A stretch of DNA of 46,904 bases, taken from Porogramme epimiltina. Its lineage: Eukaryota; Basidiomycota; Agaricomycetes; Polyporales; Polyporaceae. A program made the translations under genes and the position numbers. The DNA is taken from assembly GCA_900155495.1 (NCBI GenBank), contig FTLJ01000726.1, positions 1 to 46,904 of the forward strand, read 5' to 3'. Of this stretch, positions 1-10,546 are shown piece after piece. The notes under the pieces were generated by a model. The model saw only the letters and a program-made list of their open reading frames with translations. It had not been told where the DNA came from and searched no databases. Positions within the stretch are counted from its first letter, which is position 1. Each line of letters begins with the position of its first letter.

Positions 1-438
1 CCGACGGAGCTCGCGCCCGTGCCCGCGCCCGTGGCGCCCGCGATCCCCGCGCACGTCGCGCACGCAGCGCACGCGACCGCGCCGTCGGAGCAGGTCGAGA
101 TCCACGGCGGCAGCGGCGGCGGCGCGGGGGGCGCTGCCCCAGGGACGCCCGCGTCGGCGGAGTGGGGCGAGAAGCTGGTCGCGGCGGAGAAGCTGGGCGC
201 GGGCGCGGGCGCGACGGATACGCTGTCGGAGCGGCTGCGGCTCGCGCTGGACGCGTCGGAGAAGGTCGTGCCGCTGCTCGAGGACGCGGCGGGCGCGTTC
301 GCGGCGCGCACGCTGAGCGCGGAGGAGCTCGTGCTCGCGTCGAACGTCGGGTGCGAGTCGCCCGCGGAGGAGGCGGGGCCGGGGCCGGGTGCGATGCTCC
401 TTGGCGCGGCGCCGATTGTGCTCGTGGGCAAGTCTTAG
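1..438 (+). CDS. 3' end of an unrecognised protein (partial)
   Basis: An open frame runs in from the left edge and stops at TAG 436-438, so only the last 145 codons are visible. The segment is Ala/Gly/Pro-rich and low in complexity at first (about residues 1-50). It then becomes a more regular, probably helical stretch with alternating charged and hydrophobic residues (SERLRLALDASEKV, then LLEDAAGAFAARTLSAEELV), and ends in a short hydrophobic tail, PIVLVGKS. I recognise no family. Codon use is strongly GC3-biased like the genes around it, which supports a real coding end. It converges on the hydrolase gene at 669-2008 with a 230-nt gap. The true exon boundaries and start lie outside the window. 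Confidence 0.55.
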   Translation, partial: PTELAPVPAPVAPAIPAHVAHAAHATAPSEQVEIHGGSGGGAGGAAPGTPASAEWGEKLVAAEKLGAGAGATDTLSERLRLALDASEKVVPLLEDAAGAFAARTLSAEELVLASNVGCESPAEEAGPGPGAMLLGAAPIVLVGKS

Positions 439-668
439 TGTCTACTGTTGGGCTCCCGTCGAGGTTTGGAGAGGGGCGGGGCGGGGCGGGGCTTAGGTGT
501 GCTTGCGTCGGACTGGGGTTCGCTCTCGATTCGCTTAGGGTCTCTATCTCTCTCTATCGTATTGCTTTGTTTAGGTCTTACACTTTCTACGGACTTCGCT
601 CTGTCGTTCTGTATCTACGCACGTCCCCTGTTGTGAAAAAAAATGCCGATAAGATGCATCACTGGAGG

Positions 669-2008
669 TCACTTCGCGCGAACGCACCCGCGCAGCCTCT
701 CCTGCAGGAAGCCCATCGCGCGGTCGAACAGCCCGCCGGGCGCGCCGAACTCGGCCTCGGCGGAGGGCTCGTAGTCGAAGGAGTGCTCCTTGCCGTCCAC
801 GATCTCGAGGGTGCACGCGACGCCCGCGTCCTGCAGGAGCCGGTGGAAGTTCTGCGACTCGACGAGGAGCACGGCGGTGTCGGCCGTGCCGTGCATGAGG
901 AACATGGGCGGGAGGCCGGGGGCGACGCAGAACTGGGGGAAGAGCGCGCGGTGCTCGGCGGGGATCTTGTCGCGGTGCTCTGTGTTCTGGGGGAGCGACG
1001 GTGCCGCGGCTGCGGTGGAGGAGGAGGAGGGGGGGGAAGGGGCGTCGAGGGGGAGCTGGGCGCGCAGTGCGGCGCTGAGGCTGGGCGCGTGCGCGCCGGT
1101 GTAGTAGTCGAGGAAGGTGCCGTGCTGGAGGTAGAGGCGGCCGAGGAGCATGCGGGGGTTCGCGGGGTAGCCGGGGATGCGGTACGTCTGCGGGTGGTAC
1201 GCGAGGGGGGAGTCGGACGTCGGCGGGAGGGCGTGGCACGCGGGGTGGAGGTATTCTGGGAAGTCGGCGGGGTCTAGGATCTCGCGGCCGCGGAAGAAGG
1301 GGGTCGTTTTGACCGCGAGGTATTGCCATGTCTGGGCGTGTGGGTTAGGGCGCGTGTGGGGGAGCGAGGTGGGGTGCGTGTGCGTACCAGACAGTCCCCG
1401 CCCATTCCGTATAGCGAGAGGACGGCCTTTGGCTGCGGGGAGGCGTGGATCGCAGCGAGATAAGCGCATATGCCTCCGGCGCTGCTCCCTGCGACGGCCA
1501 AGGAGCTAGGGTCTATCTCAAATGCAGAGAATGGGCGAGGCGGTCCGTGCTGGAGGTGCTGCTGAATGTCGTGGTTAACTTGAGTTTCGAGGTAGCTAAA
1601 CAGGTCCTTGATGTCTGCGAGGACGTCGTGCCCGGTTGCCGGGGGAAGCAGACGGTAGTCTGCGGATATAAAGACCATTCCAGAGGAGGTGACACGATCT
1701 GTGAGTTGGATTTCAAAGTAGCAGTATGTTCACAGGCAAAGATACAACACTCGTAAGTGCCAATCGCTAGAGCGACTTTGAAGGAGGTTCGATGCGAGAC
1801 ACGCACGGTGGAGCCAGGCCGGGAACCAGCTGCCTCGATTGCCAACGGTCAGGGCTCCTCCATGGTAGTAGATAACAGCAGGGACGGCGGATGTCGTCGG
1901 CACAGCAGGTGGGTACACATCGATGTGTATGGGGAGGCCGTCGACGACCTTGTAGGCTATCGTCAAGGGTTCACTAGGTGCCTCTGCTGCTTTGGTATAG
2001 ACTGCCAT
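669..2008 (-). CDS. Alpha/beta-hydrolase (HSL/esterase-lipase type), 3 exons
   Basis: Exons on the minus strand are 2008-1807, 1698-1388 and 1331-669, giving 391 aa. The ATG at 2008 is the first in frame; the frame is open further up but only with a TTG. Visible motifs are YYHGGAL near residue 48 (oxyanion-hole loop), ISADYRLLPP near 78-87, the nucleophile elbow GSSAGG with Ser about 140, HGTAD for the acid, and GKEHSFDY for the histidine. This order is that of the alpha/beta-hydrolase fold-3 family, which cleaves small carboxylic esters or lipids. The usual HGGG is HGGA here. A Ser/Ala/Pro-rich insert lies between the core and the last two catalytic residues. I see no signal peptide, so it is probably cytosolic. 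The substrate cannot be told from sequence. It is divergent from APC2 across about 250 nt. Confidence 0.85.
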
Positions 2009-2255
2009 ATTCTGCGAGAAGAAAGACAAAGCAGATGAGGGTTTCTATGGATGGTAGTCTAGGGTCACAAGATACAGAAGAGACGAGCAGAGGAGTTCCG
2101 ATAGTCACGGTATGGATCCAGGGAAGGAAGCGCCAGAGGCCGCTGCTAAACGCGTTCAAAGCGCGACGCGTCGCGTCTCAAAAGCGCGATCACGCGTCTC
2201 TCACCCCTGCATCTACTACCACACACGCCCTCCCCGCTTTCCCCTCGATGCCCCT
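2009..2255. promoter_or_regulatory. Shared intergenic region between divergent hydrolase and APC2 genes
   Basis: Only 247 nt separate the two start codons, so both promoters must overlap here. I see no clear TATA box. An open frame in phase with the APC2 ATG extends through part of it, but it lacks the character of APC2 and I do not include it in the gene. Confidence 0.5.
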
Positions 2256-5200
2256 ATGGCCGCCCCGCTCTCGCTAGAAGCGCAAGTCAGCAACAAATGG
2301 CACCACTCCTTCGCCCGCCTCAACCGCGGAGAACCTGGTGTGTCAGGCTTAATTTCCTTCAGCGAGGTCCGCCACTCCCCTCCCTCCGTGGATCTAAACT
2401 CACGATCGTCTCGCCACTCAGGCCTGGAGAGTCGCTACTGCCTTTCTCTGCCCAAGGAATTTGAACGACCCCACATCTCACAAGAACTACAGTGAGCCCG
2501 CACGAACGCTTCGTCCGGACGGCTAAAACTGAGTTCAGCCACCAGATATCCAGGACGTGCGGGCATCGTTTGAAACGCTGAGCAAGTCGAAGATGTTGCC
2601 GCTCCTCATGGAGAAATTTCTAGGTTCGCTCCATTGTACGCGAGCCTTTGCTAACCTGAACGCTCATTACTTGCTGCCTCAGAGAACATGCGGCAAAAGC
2701 AGTATCTTGTAGAACGCGACATCCAGAAGTTTATGGTCGAATACGAGGTGAGCCGCCCTTTGCCTCTCATATGCATAGTGCTCTTGATCATGAAATAGGA
2801 AACAGGCTCCGCGGAGTCCATAGGGAGGATGTTGTTTAGGCTAGTCGAGTGGTACAGAGCCTGGTCGCCGATCCCAGAGTGAGCAAATCCCAACCTTTGA
2901 CTCCACTTTCCTCTCAATCGGCGTTCTCTCAGGCTTGGGTCGACTCTCCTTTCCACCTACACGCTCGCCTTCCAGACGCACATATACGCCACGTTCCCCG
3001 CGTCCTTCTCGCAAGGCTTCAAATCCCTCATCGCGTCCACGTTCTCGCTCGTCAACTCGTCGAGTCCTCCGCCATGGGCACTTCCCCCAGAACCTGCCCC
3101 GGGTGCCCCTCCGTCCCGCCCTGACCTCCCACTTTGGTCGGCGTGTGACACGCTCGGGCTCCTGGACCGGTACGAGTCGCTCATCGCGAGCGTGTGCTAC
3201 GAGTACATCGAGACGCACGTGGTGGAGGTGTGCCGGAAGAAGTGGGACGAGCCGATGTTGGCGGTCTTGAGAGATTGGATGGCGGAGAGTGTGGTTCCGT
3301 GGATGGTGATGCCGTACGCGAAAGGCGCAAGGAATGGTTAGTACCATCTGACTTTGCTTCCTCGAACGGTACTGAACCTCTAACAGCGGACGAAGCGCGT
3401 TCGATGTTGCAAGGAGTCGGTTCAAGATTTGACTATCACGTTTGTAAAACACTCTGTGATCTTCGGTATGGTCGTGGTTTCAATGCCTCGCACGACTCCT
3501 GTGTCTAATCTAGCTACCCCAGCACTGAGGAGATCTTCGACATTATCATCGACTATCCGGATTCCACACCGGCACTCCAGGACCTGAAGGTGCGGTCTCC
3601 GCCAAGTGCTGCTTGGTTTTATCACTCAGTCCGACCACACACGCAGGAATGCTTAATCCGAGTGGACCAGCGAAGTTGCTTAGTCACGACATTGCGGAAA
3701 GCGTCAGTAGTTGCCAAATTCACTTCTACATATCATCTCACGAGGCTTTAGGAACAAGAAGCGACTCCTCCACCCCGGTGCAGACACGAAAGACATTATC
3801 ACTCAATACGTGTCCATCATACGATGTCTACGCTTCGTCGACCCCCCTGGTGTTCTTCTCTACAAAGTTGCCGATCCTATACGCAAGTATCTGAGAGGCC
3901 GCCCAGACACGATTCGCTGTATTGTAGCGAGCCTCGTAGGAGACGGCGAGAGTGGCGACTCGCTCGTCGACGAGAACGAACCTATCCAACCCCTGCAACA
4001 ACGGCAGGCTGACGACTTCACGGATCCCAACTGGGAGCCAGAACCGATCGACGCGGGTCCCGGTGCGCGCCCTCTACTCAGTAAGCATGCAACGTACTGA
4101 CTGTGGAGAACAGACTTCCGAGCAAACAAGCCCACCGATGTAATCAGTACACTTGTCAGCATCTACGACTCGAAGGATCTGTTCGTCAAGGAGCTACAGG
4201 TGCTCCTTGCCCAGCGGCTGCTTGCAGTGACGGATGGCAACTACGAGCGAGAGGTACGCCGCAAGACACCTGCAGTTCTGGACGGTTTCTCATACTCCAG
4301 CGACAGCGGCGCAACATCGAAATTCTGAAGATCAGGTTCGGGGAGGCTGCTCTGCAAGTTTGTGAAGTCATGTTGCGTGACATGACTGACTCGCGCCGTG
4401 TCGACCAGTACGTTCAGTCGCAGAAATCCGTGCGTGCCCGCCCTTGATCCCCACCGGCCGCTCTAATTTATTGATTGACATTCACAGATGCCCCTGCACC
4501 CGACGATTGTGTCGCGACACTTTTGGCCGCCGCTGCAAGCGAGCAGTTTCAACATGTCTGGCCAGTTCAAAGAGTATGTTTCTCGCCTCCCCATCTTGTT
4601 ATTGTGCTGAACAAACGTCAGGATACAAGAGATGTACGCAAAGGAGTTCCACACGTACAAGCCCGACAAGAAGCTTTATTGGCTCCCGCACCTCGGTACC
4701 GTCTCGCTCGAGATCGAGTTGCAGGATCGCACGGTCAACGCGGAGGTACCCCCGCTCGAAGCCGCCGTCATCGAGCTGTTCTCTGCCAAAGGTAATGAAC
4801 CGCCTACTTCGGCATGCCCAGTGAAGACGTTGCTTATGCTGCTTCCCTAGATACCTGGACTGTCGCCGACCTCGCGACCGATCTCAAGGTCCCTCAAGCC
4901 GCCGCGTTAAAGGCCCTGACAACTTGGCTTGACCTCGGCGTGCTCAAGGAGGAAGACATGAACGTTTACAAGCTCCTTGAGGTGGCTGAAGAAGCGCCTG
5001 CCGGTTCCAAACCCGTCGCGCGTGCTGGTGAGTGACTCCGAATACGCTCGTCAGAGAAACGCTGACGTCAGCACACAGCAGCAGTGGAGGACGTGCCCCC
5101 CGTGCTCACAGTACAAGACCAGCAAGCGGAGCAAATGAAGGTGTACTGGAAGGTAGGCTGCCTTTTTGCCTTTTTGCGTTCTTTGTCGACGTCATTGGGA

Positions 5201-5399
5201 CTGATCGGTTTTCTCCCACCAGTTCATCGAGGGTATGCTGACGAACTTGGGCTCCCTCGGTCTGGCCCGGATACAAACGATGCTCAAGTTTGCGAATGGG
5301 TACGATCGGACGATCGAGCAACTTGGCGAGTTCATGGAAGCGGCACGACGCGAAGGCCTGGTATCGGTGAAGGACGGGATGTGGAAGCTGAATCGTTGA
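2256..5399 (+). CDS. APC2: Anaphase-promoting complex subunit 2 (cullin subunit), 17 exons
   Basis: Exons: 2256-2339, 2422-2491, 2546-2623, 2683-2747, 2799-2878, 2933-3336, 3387-3465, 3523-3589, 3647-3702, 3752-4062, 4114-4253, 4307-4429, 4488-4573, 4622-4791, 4851-5027, 5082-5152, 5223-5399; 745 aa. APC2 is the cullin scaffold of the APC/C ubiquitin ligase that triggers anaphase and binds the RING subunit APC11. Diagnostic stretches are RLLHPGADTKDIITQYVS, DPIRKYLRGRPDTIRCIVA, TLVSIYDSKDLFVKELQ and NIEILKIRFGEAALQVCEV in the cullin repeat and cullin-homology regions. A winged-helix tail (FIEGMLTNLGSLGLARIQ to MWKLNR, stop TGA 5397-5399) matches the APC2 C-terminal domain. Length fits fungal APC2. 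Exons 1-2 are the least certain: the donor at 2340 and acceptor before 2422 were chosen by phase only. The acceptor of exon 16 may also be 3 nt earlier. Confidence 0.92.
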
Positions 5400-5571
5400 T
5401 TGTTGTCTGTTGTCTGTTGCAAGATACTCTATGAAGCCTGTACCATATCCCACTACTACTGCTCTATTGAACTGGAAGGAAAACTAAGTGTCGCTGTAGA
5501 AGATGCGAATGCTGTAGCTGTAGCGCACTAAACTATGTTAGAAAAAGCTAATTGGTCCCGAACCCGGGGAG

Positions 5572-5643
5572 TGCCTCCTGGCTGGATTGAACAACCGACC
5601 TCACCATTACGAGTGGCGCGCTCTACCACTGAGCTAAGAAGGC
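5572..5643 (-). tRNA. tRNA-Thr (anticodon CGT), no intron
   Basis: Read on the minus strand the 72 nt fold into a full cloverleaf. The acceptor stem is GCCTTCT with AGGAGGC (one T-G pair) plus discriminator A. The D stem is GCTC with GAGC. The anticodon stem is CGCCA with TGGTG around loop CTCGTAA (anticodon CGT, reads ACG). The T stem is GGTTG with CAGCC around TTCAATC. The internal A and B boxes are present. It sits 170 nt past the APC2 stop and is convergent with that gene. Confidence 0.95.
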
Positions 5644-6325
5644 TTGATAGTCGAAGGTAATAGCAAATACACATAGCGCCCTAGATACAGGTACCTGCAG
5701 CAGTGATCAGCGGGTAATCTGTAAGGCCGTGGAGATCAGGAGCGCTCACTGCAAGAGTCTTCAAAATGGACGCCACCAGTCACGGTTTCTCGGCTCTCAC
5801 GCTGCTTCCTCGAGCTCGAAGCTCCGAGTCGCACGTCCCTTCCATCGTGCCGCTGTCTCGCCGCCATCTTCGGGGAGAGCACCGAGCGACACCGGCATCC
5901 CCTCCGTGCTGCCCAGCCCCTGACCCTGACTTGGAATCCCCCCCTCTGCTCATCTCAAAGGTGTTGTAGCCCAAGCGTCTTGATATGGAAACGTGCTCTA
6001 TGTCGTCCGCACATGGGCAACTTCGGGTGGTCTTTTGATCAAACTAGCCACCGCCAGCCAGTCATGTGGCGAACGTGTTTGCTGGCCTGCGCTGCGCTGC
6101 CGCCGCTATTACCTCCGTGCAGGCTCCATATAAGCTCGCCACCGGCGCCTTCCTATTCCCAGGCGGCCAGAATTCTCGATCGCCTTCCACCTGCCGTTCA
6201 TTCTCACTGTCGGACACTTTCCGTATACCTTCTTTTGCTGCGGGTTCCCGCGGCCCAACCCTGACTCCACCATATAAGACGTGGAGGCAGGAGGGTCTCG
6301 CATCCCACCTCTCTCCGCACAGACA
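5644..6325 (+). promoter_or_regulatory. Upstream region of the DUF2235 gene with two TATA-like boxes
   Basis: No coding frame here looks real. Two copies of catataag occur, at 6127-6134 and 6271-6278. They lie 199 and 55 nt before the ATG at 6326. The nearer one would leave a very short leader; either could set the start of transcription. The rest is unremarkable spacer. Confidence 0.45.
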
Positions 6326-8621
6326 ATGCCCTCGATATCTGCCATTCCCAGACCCACCCGTCCCCAGACTAAGGACACGGCGAGCAGCTCTGCTCAACCC
6401 AAGTCACGCACACTGATTCTCTGCTTCGACGGAACTGCGAACCAGTTCGACGGTGATGTGAGCTCACTAGCGAATTTCTCCCATCTCGCGTCTCTCACCG
6501 GTGGTTTTAGAATACTAACGTCGTCAAGTTTTACTCGCTCCTCAAGAAAGACATCGACGACGAGCAGCTGTGTTATTATCAGGTATGATATGCTTTCTGC
6601 CCGACCGCCGACGGCTGCGCAACGTTGTCCGGATCCGTGAGCCAGAAATAGTCCCTAGGGGCTCGGGCGCCGGAGCAAGTCACCTTGACTGCCTGTACCT
6701 GGGTTGTGGCACTTGGACAAGGTTCCTGTCATTACAACGAGCACTTCCACACTGGATGCCTTTTGCTTCCGGGGAGCCTCGCTAATGCCGGTGACCACAG
6801 CCTGGGATAGGAACCTACTTCAACCCCGGCGTCGTCTCACCCATCTTCCAATGGTGTGCCAAGATATTGGACGAGGCCTTCGCCTGGTCAGTACCTCGTC
6901 CCACCGCGCCGCATCCACTGACCTGTGCGTTCCAGGTATTTGGATGCCCACGTTCGCGGTGGCTATCAGTTTTTGATGCAGAACTATGTTGCGGGTGACA
7001 AGATCTGTATCTTTGGTAATCCCTCTCAATTTAGCTCGAGATGAAAGCCGCCATTTATTCGCCTTCCCGCAGGGTTCTCTCGGGGTGCATATACCGCGCG
7101 AGCGCTAGCGGGCATGCTTCATAAGGTTTGTATACGTGCAGGGCTGGTCAGAAGTGCGCCTTCCGCTTCTGACAACGGTCGGCTCTAGATCGGCCTCCTG
7201 CCCAAGGACAACCCGGAGCAAGTTCCGTTTGCATACAAACTTTTCAAGCAGACCGACAGCAACAGTGTCACCTTGGCGGCGGGCTTCAAACAGACTTTCT
7301 GCAGGGATGTCAAGATTGAGTTCGTGGGCGTTTGGTAAGCACCCTCCGCCGCGTCACCGACATCTCCGCCGGAGAAACGTTCCCTCAATTCATGGGACTC
7401 GGCCCACAGGGAAACCGTGTCGAGCGTGGGCGTGATCATGAACCGCACTCTGCCCTTCACAACCGCCAACACCACCATCCAGACGTTCAGACATGCACTG
7501 TCCCTCGATGAGGTGCGTCCGCAAACCTCCTCTTCGGCCGCCCCATTGAGTTCCCGGATATGACGTCACACCCGGTCTCTGACCGCGAACCGCCCACAGC
7601 ACCGCGTCAAGTTCCAGCCTAACCTCTATCATTACACCTCCGCGCCCTCCGACATGGCCGTCCGCAGCGCGGGCGCGCGGAAGCGCGCCGAGGCCCAGGC
7701 CGCGTCCCGGGCCCGCGAGGGGAAGGCAAAGGCCGCGGGGGACGTCGCGAAGTCGCTCCCGCCTCCGGCCGCGGCGCGGCAGAAGTCCGTAGCGGCGCTC
7801 TTCCGCCGGCGCGCGGGGCGAGCGGAGGCGAAGGGCGAGGGCGCGGGCGCCGCGAAGCCCGCGCCGCTCGACCTGGAGGCGGCGGCGCGGGCCTTGGCGA
7901 CGACGTCGACGGGGAGCGGAGAGGCGTCGTCCTCTTCGGACGAGTGCGGGTCGGACGACGAGATCGACGGCGGGACGGACGTGCTCGAGGTGTGGTTCGC
8001 GGGATGTCACAGCGGTGCGTTGCTTTTTCTCCGTGCCTAGACCGGCCGAACTGATATATCCATCCGTCCGCGCGGCCGGCAGACGTCGGTGGTGGCGCGG
8101 TGACGGACGACACGAAGGAGAGCCTCGCGGACATCACGCTCCGCTGGATGGTCCGCGAGGTCGCGCTCGCGCAGTGCGGCATCGCGTTCGACGAGGCCGC
8201 GCTCGCGCGCGCGAACATCCCCGACTCGGTCTTCCAGCTCCCGCCGCCCCCCGCGGGCGACGCGCCGGCGTCGGGCGCCGGGGACCCGCTCGACGAGGAC
8301 CCGGATGCGCTGCAGCCGATCCACGACGAGCTGCAGATCGACAAGCTGTGGTGGCTGCTGGAGATCCTGCCGCTCACGCACGACGTCTGCACGGACGGAA
8401 AGTGGCAAACGAAGTGGTGGTACGTCCTATCCTTCTTCGTACCCATCGCTTGGGTAGAGGAGTGCTGACGGGGTGGGAGCAGGATACACCTCGGACGTGG
8501 GAGGCAGCTCCCCGACGCGCCGAAGTTCCATGTTTCCGTCCGAGAGCGCTTACAGGACGCCAACCTGAAGTATACCCCGAAGGCCACATGGGCCGCCGGG
8601 ACGGAGACGTGGGCTGAGTGA
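6326..8621 (+). CDS. DUF2235 (Tle1-like) alpha/beta-hydrolase, 10 exons
   Basis: Exons: 6326-6457, 6511-6582, 6801-6886, 6936-7015, 7073-7125, 7189-7334, 7410-7512, 7600-8014, 8083-8419, 8483-8621; 520 aa. The DUF2235 hallmarks appear in order: LCFDGTANQFDGD near residues 33-45, NTNVVKFYSLL, GIGTYFNPG, the nucleophile elbow FGFSRGAYTARA with Ser about 126, EFVGVWETVSSVG, and CHSDVGGG. The fold is that of phospholipase-type serine hydrolases related to bacterial Tle1 effectors, but the role of the many basidiomycete copies is not established. Between the conserved HRVKFQPN stretch and EVWFAGCHSD there is an Ala/Arg/Lys-rich then Ser/Asp-rich insert of about 110 residues that looks disordered. 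Intron 2 is unusually long for this window (218 nt). I see no signal peptide or membrane helix. Confidence 0.9.
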
Positions 8622-9228
8622 AGGGCACCTATCCGGTTGGCTCGTTCGATGGCTTTTGTGGTGTTCTAGTGCTCAATCTCTTGGATCTTCTACTCGTATC
8701 TGCCCTGTTTGTAATGCCTCAAGTGACGCCCCCTCACGGCCCTTCATGATTGGATACCCCCTACTTTCCGCTGAATAGCTATTGTGATTGTTGGTCTGGT
8801 TAGAACCGTCAAGGGCAACGAGTGTTTGACACTCCGGTCTGTATTGATGCCCATATATGGAGGTACCCTATTCCCTGTTTTGCTACAACAGGAGCCCATA
8901 TACAACGATGTCATAGGCCTCAACTATGTCAGCAACTGTCTATTACCGATGACAGTCTGAGCTACTGCATCGGGGTTACTATACGGAGGGGGATGGTTAC
9001 CGCTGGAGGCCTGTGTACATTATGGATGGCGGGGAGGTATACTGTTCATAGTGTAACAGAGGAGCGTAAGCCCACGAATGGACTGGGAGTTCCTTATCAA
9101 TGAAATGAATCGAGCTGGCTTATTCCGGAATAATTATTGGACTCGCTCTAACATTGACTGCTGTCACTGTTCAGATCCATTCATTCGCATTGTTGGGATA
9201 TACAACTACCTCACATAGCACCTCTCGA
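8622..9228. other. Convergent intergenic region, no gene seen
   Basis: These 607 nt lie between the 3' ends of the DUF2235 gene and the minus-strand reductase. The sequence is less GC-rich than the genes, as expected for 3' untranslated and spacer DNA. The short open frames have no recognisable content, and I found no tRNA-like or repeat structure. Confidence 0.5.
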
Positions 9229-10546
9229 TCATGCAGTTTCCTGAGGATGAACGATCAGCTTCTGTCCGCTGACCTTCAGCTCCGCGAACATCTTCAGCCC
9301 ATCAGGGATTCCCGCCAGTCCGTTAGGAAGTACTTGGATGCGATTCGGCTTTGCGCTCACTGTTAGCACGTTGTACCTCCTGACTAGCACGAATACGTAC
9401 CATGATCGTCCCGTCCGCGAGCCAGCCGGTCAGTCTCTTGTAGATCTCCACGCCAAGGTCATGGTTTCCAGGTATCTGCAAGCTCGCAAAAGGGCGCGCG
9501 ACACGCTTTCCGTCGTCTGGCTTGATCAGGTCCTCGATCGGCTTGGTCAAGTGGGGCTTGACAGATACGAAGCCGCCGCCCTGCCCGAGTGCCATGTACC
9601 CAAGACGCTGGGTCTCCGCATCACCGATTGCGTCGTACACAAGCGCAACAGGGACACCCGCTGCCAGGGTTTCGATCTCCGCAAGGAGGGTCTCCGCGGG
9701 CAGAGAGCGGTCGAGGACGTGTGTTGCACCAAGTGTCTTGAGATATTCGGTGTGCTTGAGCGAGGAGGTCGCGATTATCGGGGAGAAGCCACTAAAGCGA
9801 GCAATCTGAATGGCTACAGTTCAACGGTACAAGCCGTGTGAGCGTATGCCACAGGACGCAAGATGATGCACTAGCGTACCATACTGCCCAACTGAACCCG
9901 AGCCCCCGACGATGACAGCGGGTTTGCCCGCGAATTTGGTGGCACCTCCCTCTTCCCAAGGCGCTGGGAAGTCGAGCGAGCTGGCCTGAGCGTGATGGCT
10001 CCACAGCCCACAGACGACTGTGGCGAGCCCGAGAGGGACAGACGCAGCTTGATCAAATGTAATGTTGTCTGGGATCTGGACGGGCATGCAGCATTTCCGA
10101 GTTAGTGGCTGCTCAAGTGGTTGATCGAATAAGAGAGCATCACCTTGGCCACATTCTCCACGCATACTAGGCAGTATTCTTGGAATGTAGCATAGATTGC
10201 CTCGAACAGCCCCGGAAAGAGGCTATGGCGTGTCAAGGTAAGCTTCAACCGTGAGGGCCTCAATCAAGATTAGAAGAGCTTACACTTTATCGCCCTTCGC
10301 GAGATGCGTTACTTCCGCGCCGACCTCCTCAATGATGCCAGACCCATCGAGACCCCCAAGGAATGGATATGTGACGAACGGAGCGCCATACGTTTGAATC
10401 ATACAGTCGACGGGATTGAGAGCTACGGATACGAGTTTGATGAGAACCTCTTTGGGGCCGGGCGACTTGACAGGCCAGTCGGTCCGGAGCTCCCAGGGTG
10501 CGCGCTCGCTCTTGACAACGAGTGCTTTCTGTGTTGTAGGCGCCAT
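9229..10546 (-). CDS. Zinc-less medium-chain dehydrogenase/reductase (quinone/enoyl reductase-like), 5 exons
   Basis: Minus-strand exons are 10546-10284, 10222-10144, 10075-9880, 9813-9401 and 9348-9229; 356 aa, with ATG at 10546. The N-terminal GroES-like fold shows PGPKEVLIKLVSVALNPVDC and LGGLDGSGIIEEVGAEV. The Rossmann part has the dinucleotide motif VIVGGSGSVGQYAIQIAR. The C-terminus, IQVLPNGLAGIPDGL, is typical of fungal members. The structural-zinc cysteines are absent. Such proteins reduce quinones or enones with NADPH, and many work as trans-enoyl reductases beside polyketide synthases, but none is nearby, so a general detoxification role is more likely. The last intron is best read as 9349-9400 with acceptor CAAAG; the CAG acceptor 11 nt earlier would give an immediate stop. 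Confidence 0.88.

Noticed and set aside
571..1329. Long frames on both strands over the minus-strand hydrolase
   Set aside because: They are shadows in GC-rich coding DNA, Arg/Pro-rich and without domains, whereas the chosen frame carries the hydrolase motifs and closes with good splice sites.
7390..8587. Minus-strand frames opposite the DUF2235 exons
   Set aside because: Their composition (Arg, Pro, Ser) mirrors the GC-rich plus-strand exons, and no motif or start context supports them.
9349..9400. Use of the CAG acceptor (9360-9362) for the last intron of the reductase
   Set aside because: It would place TGA directly in frame. The CAAAG acceptor gives the family C-terminus PNRIQVLPNGL in phase, with a CTAAC branch-like site at a suitable distance.
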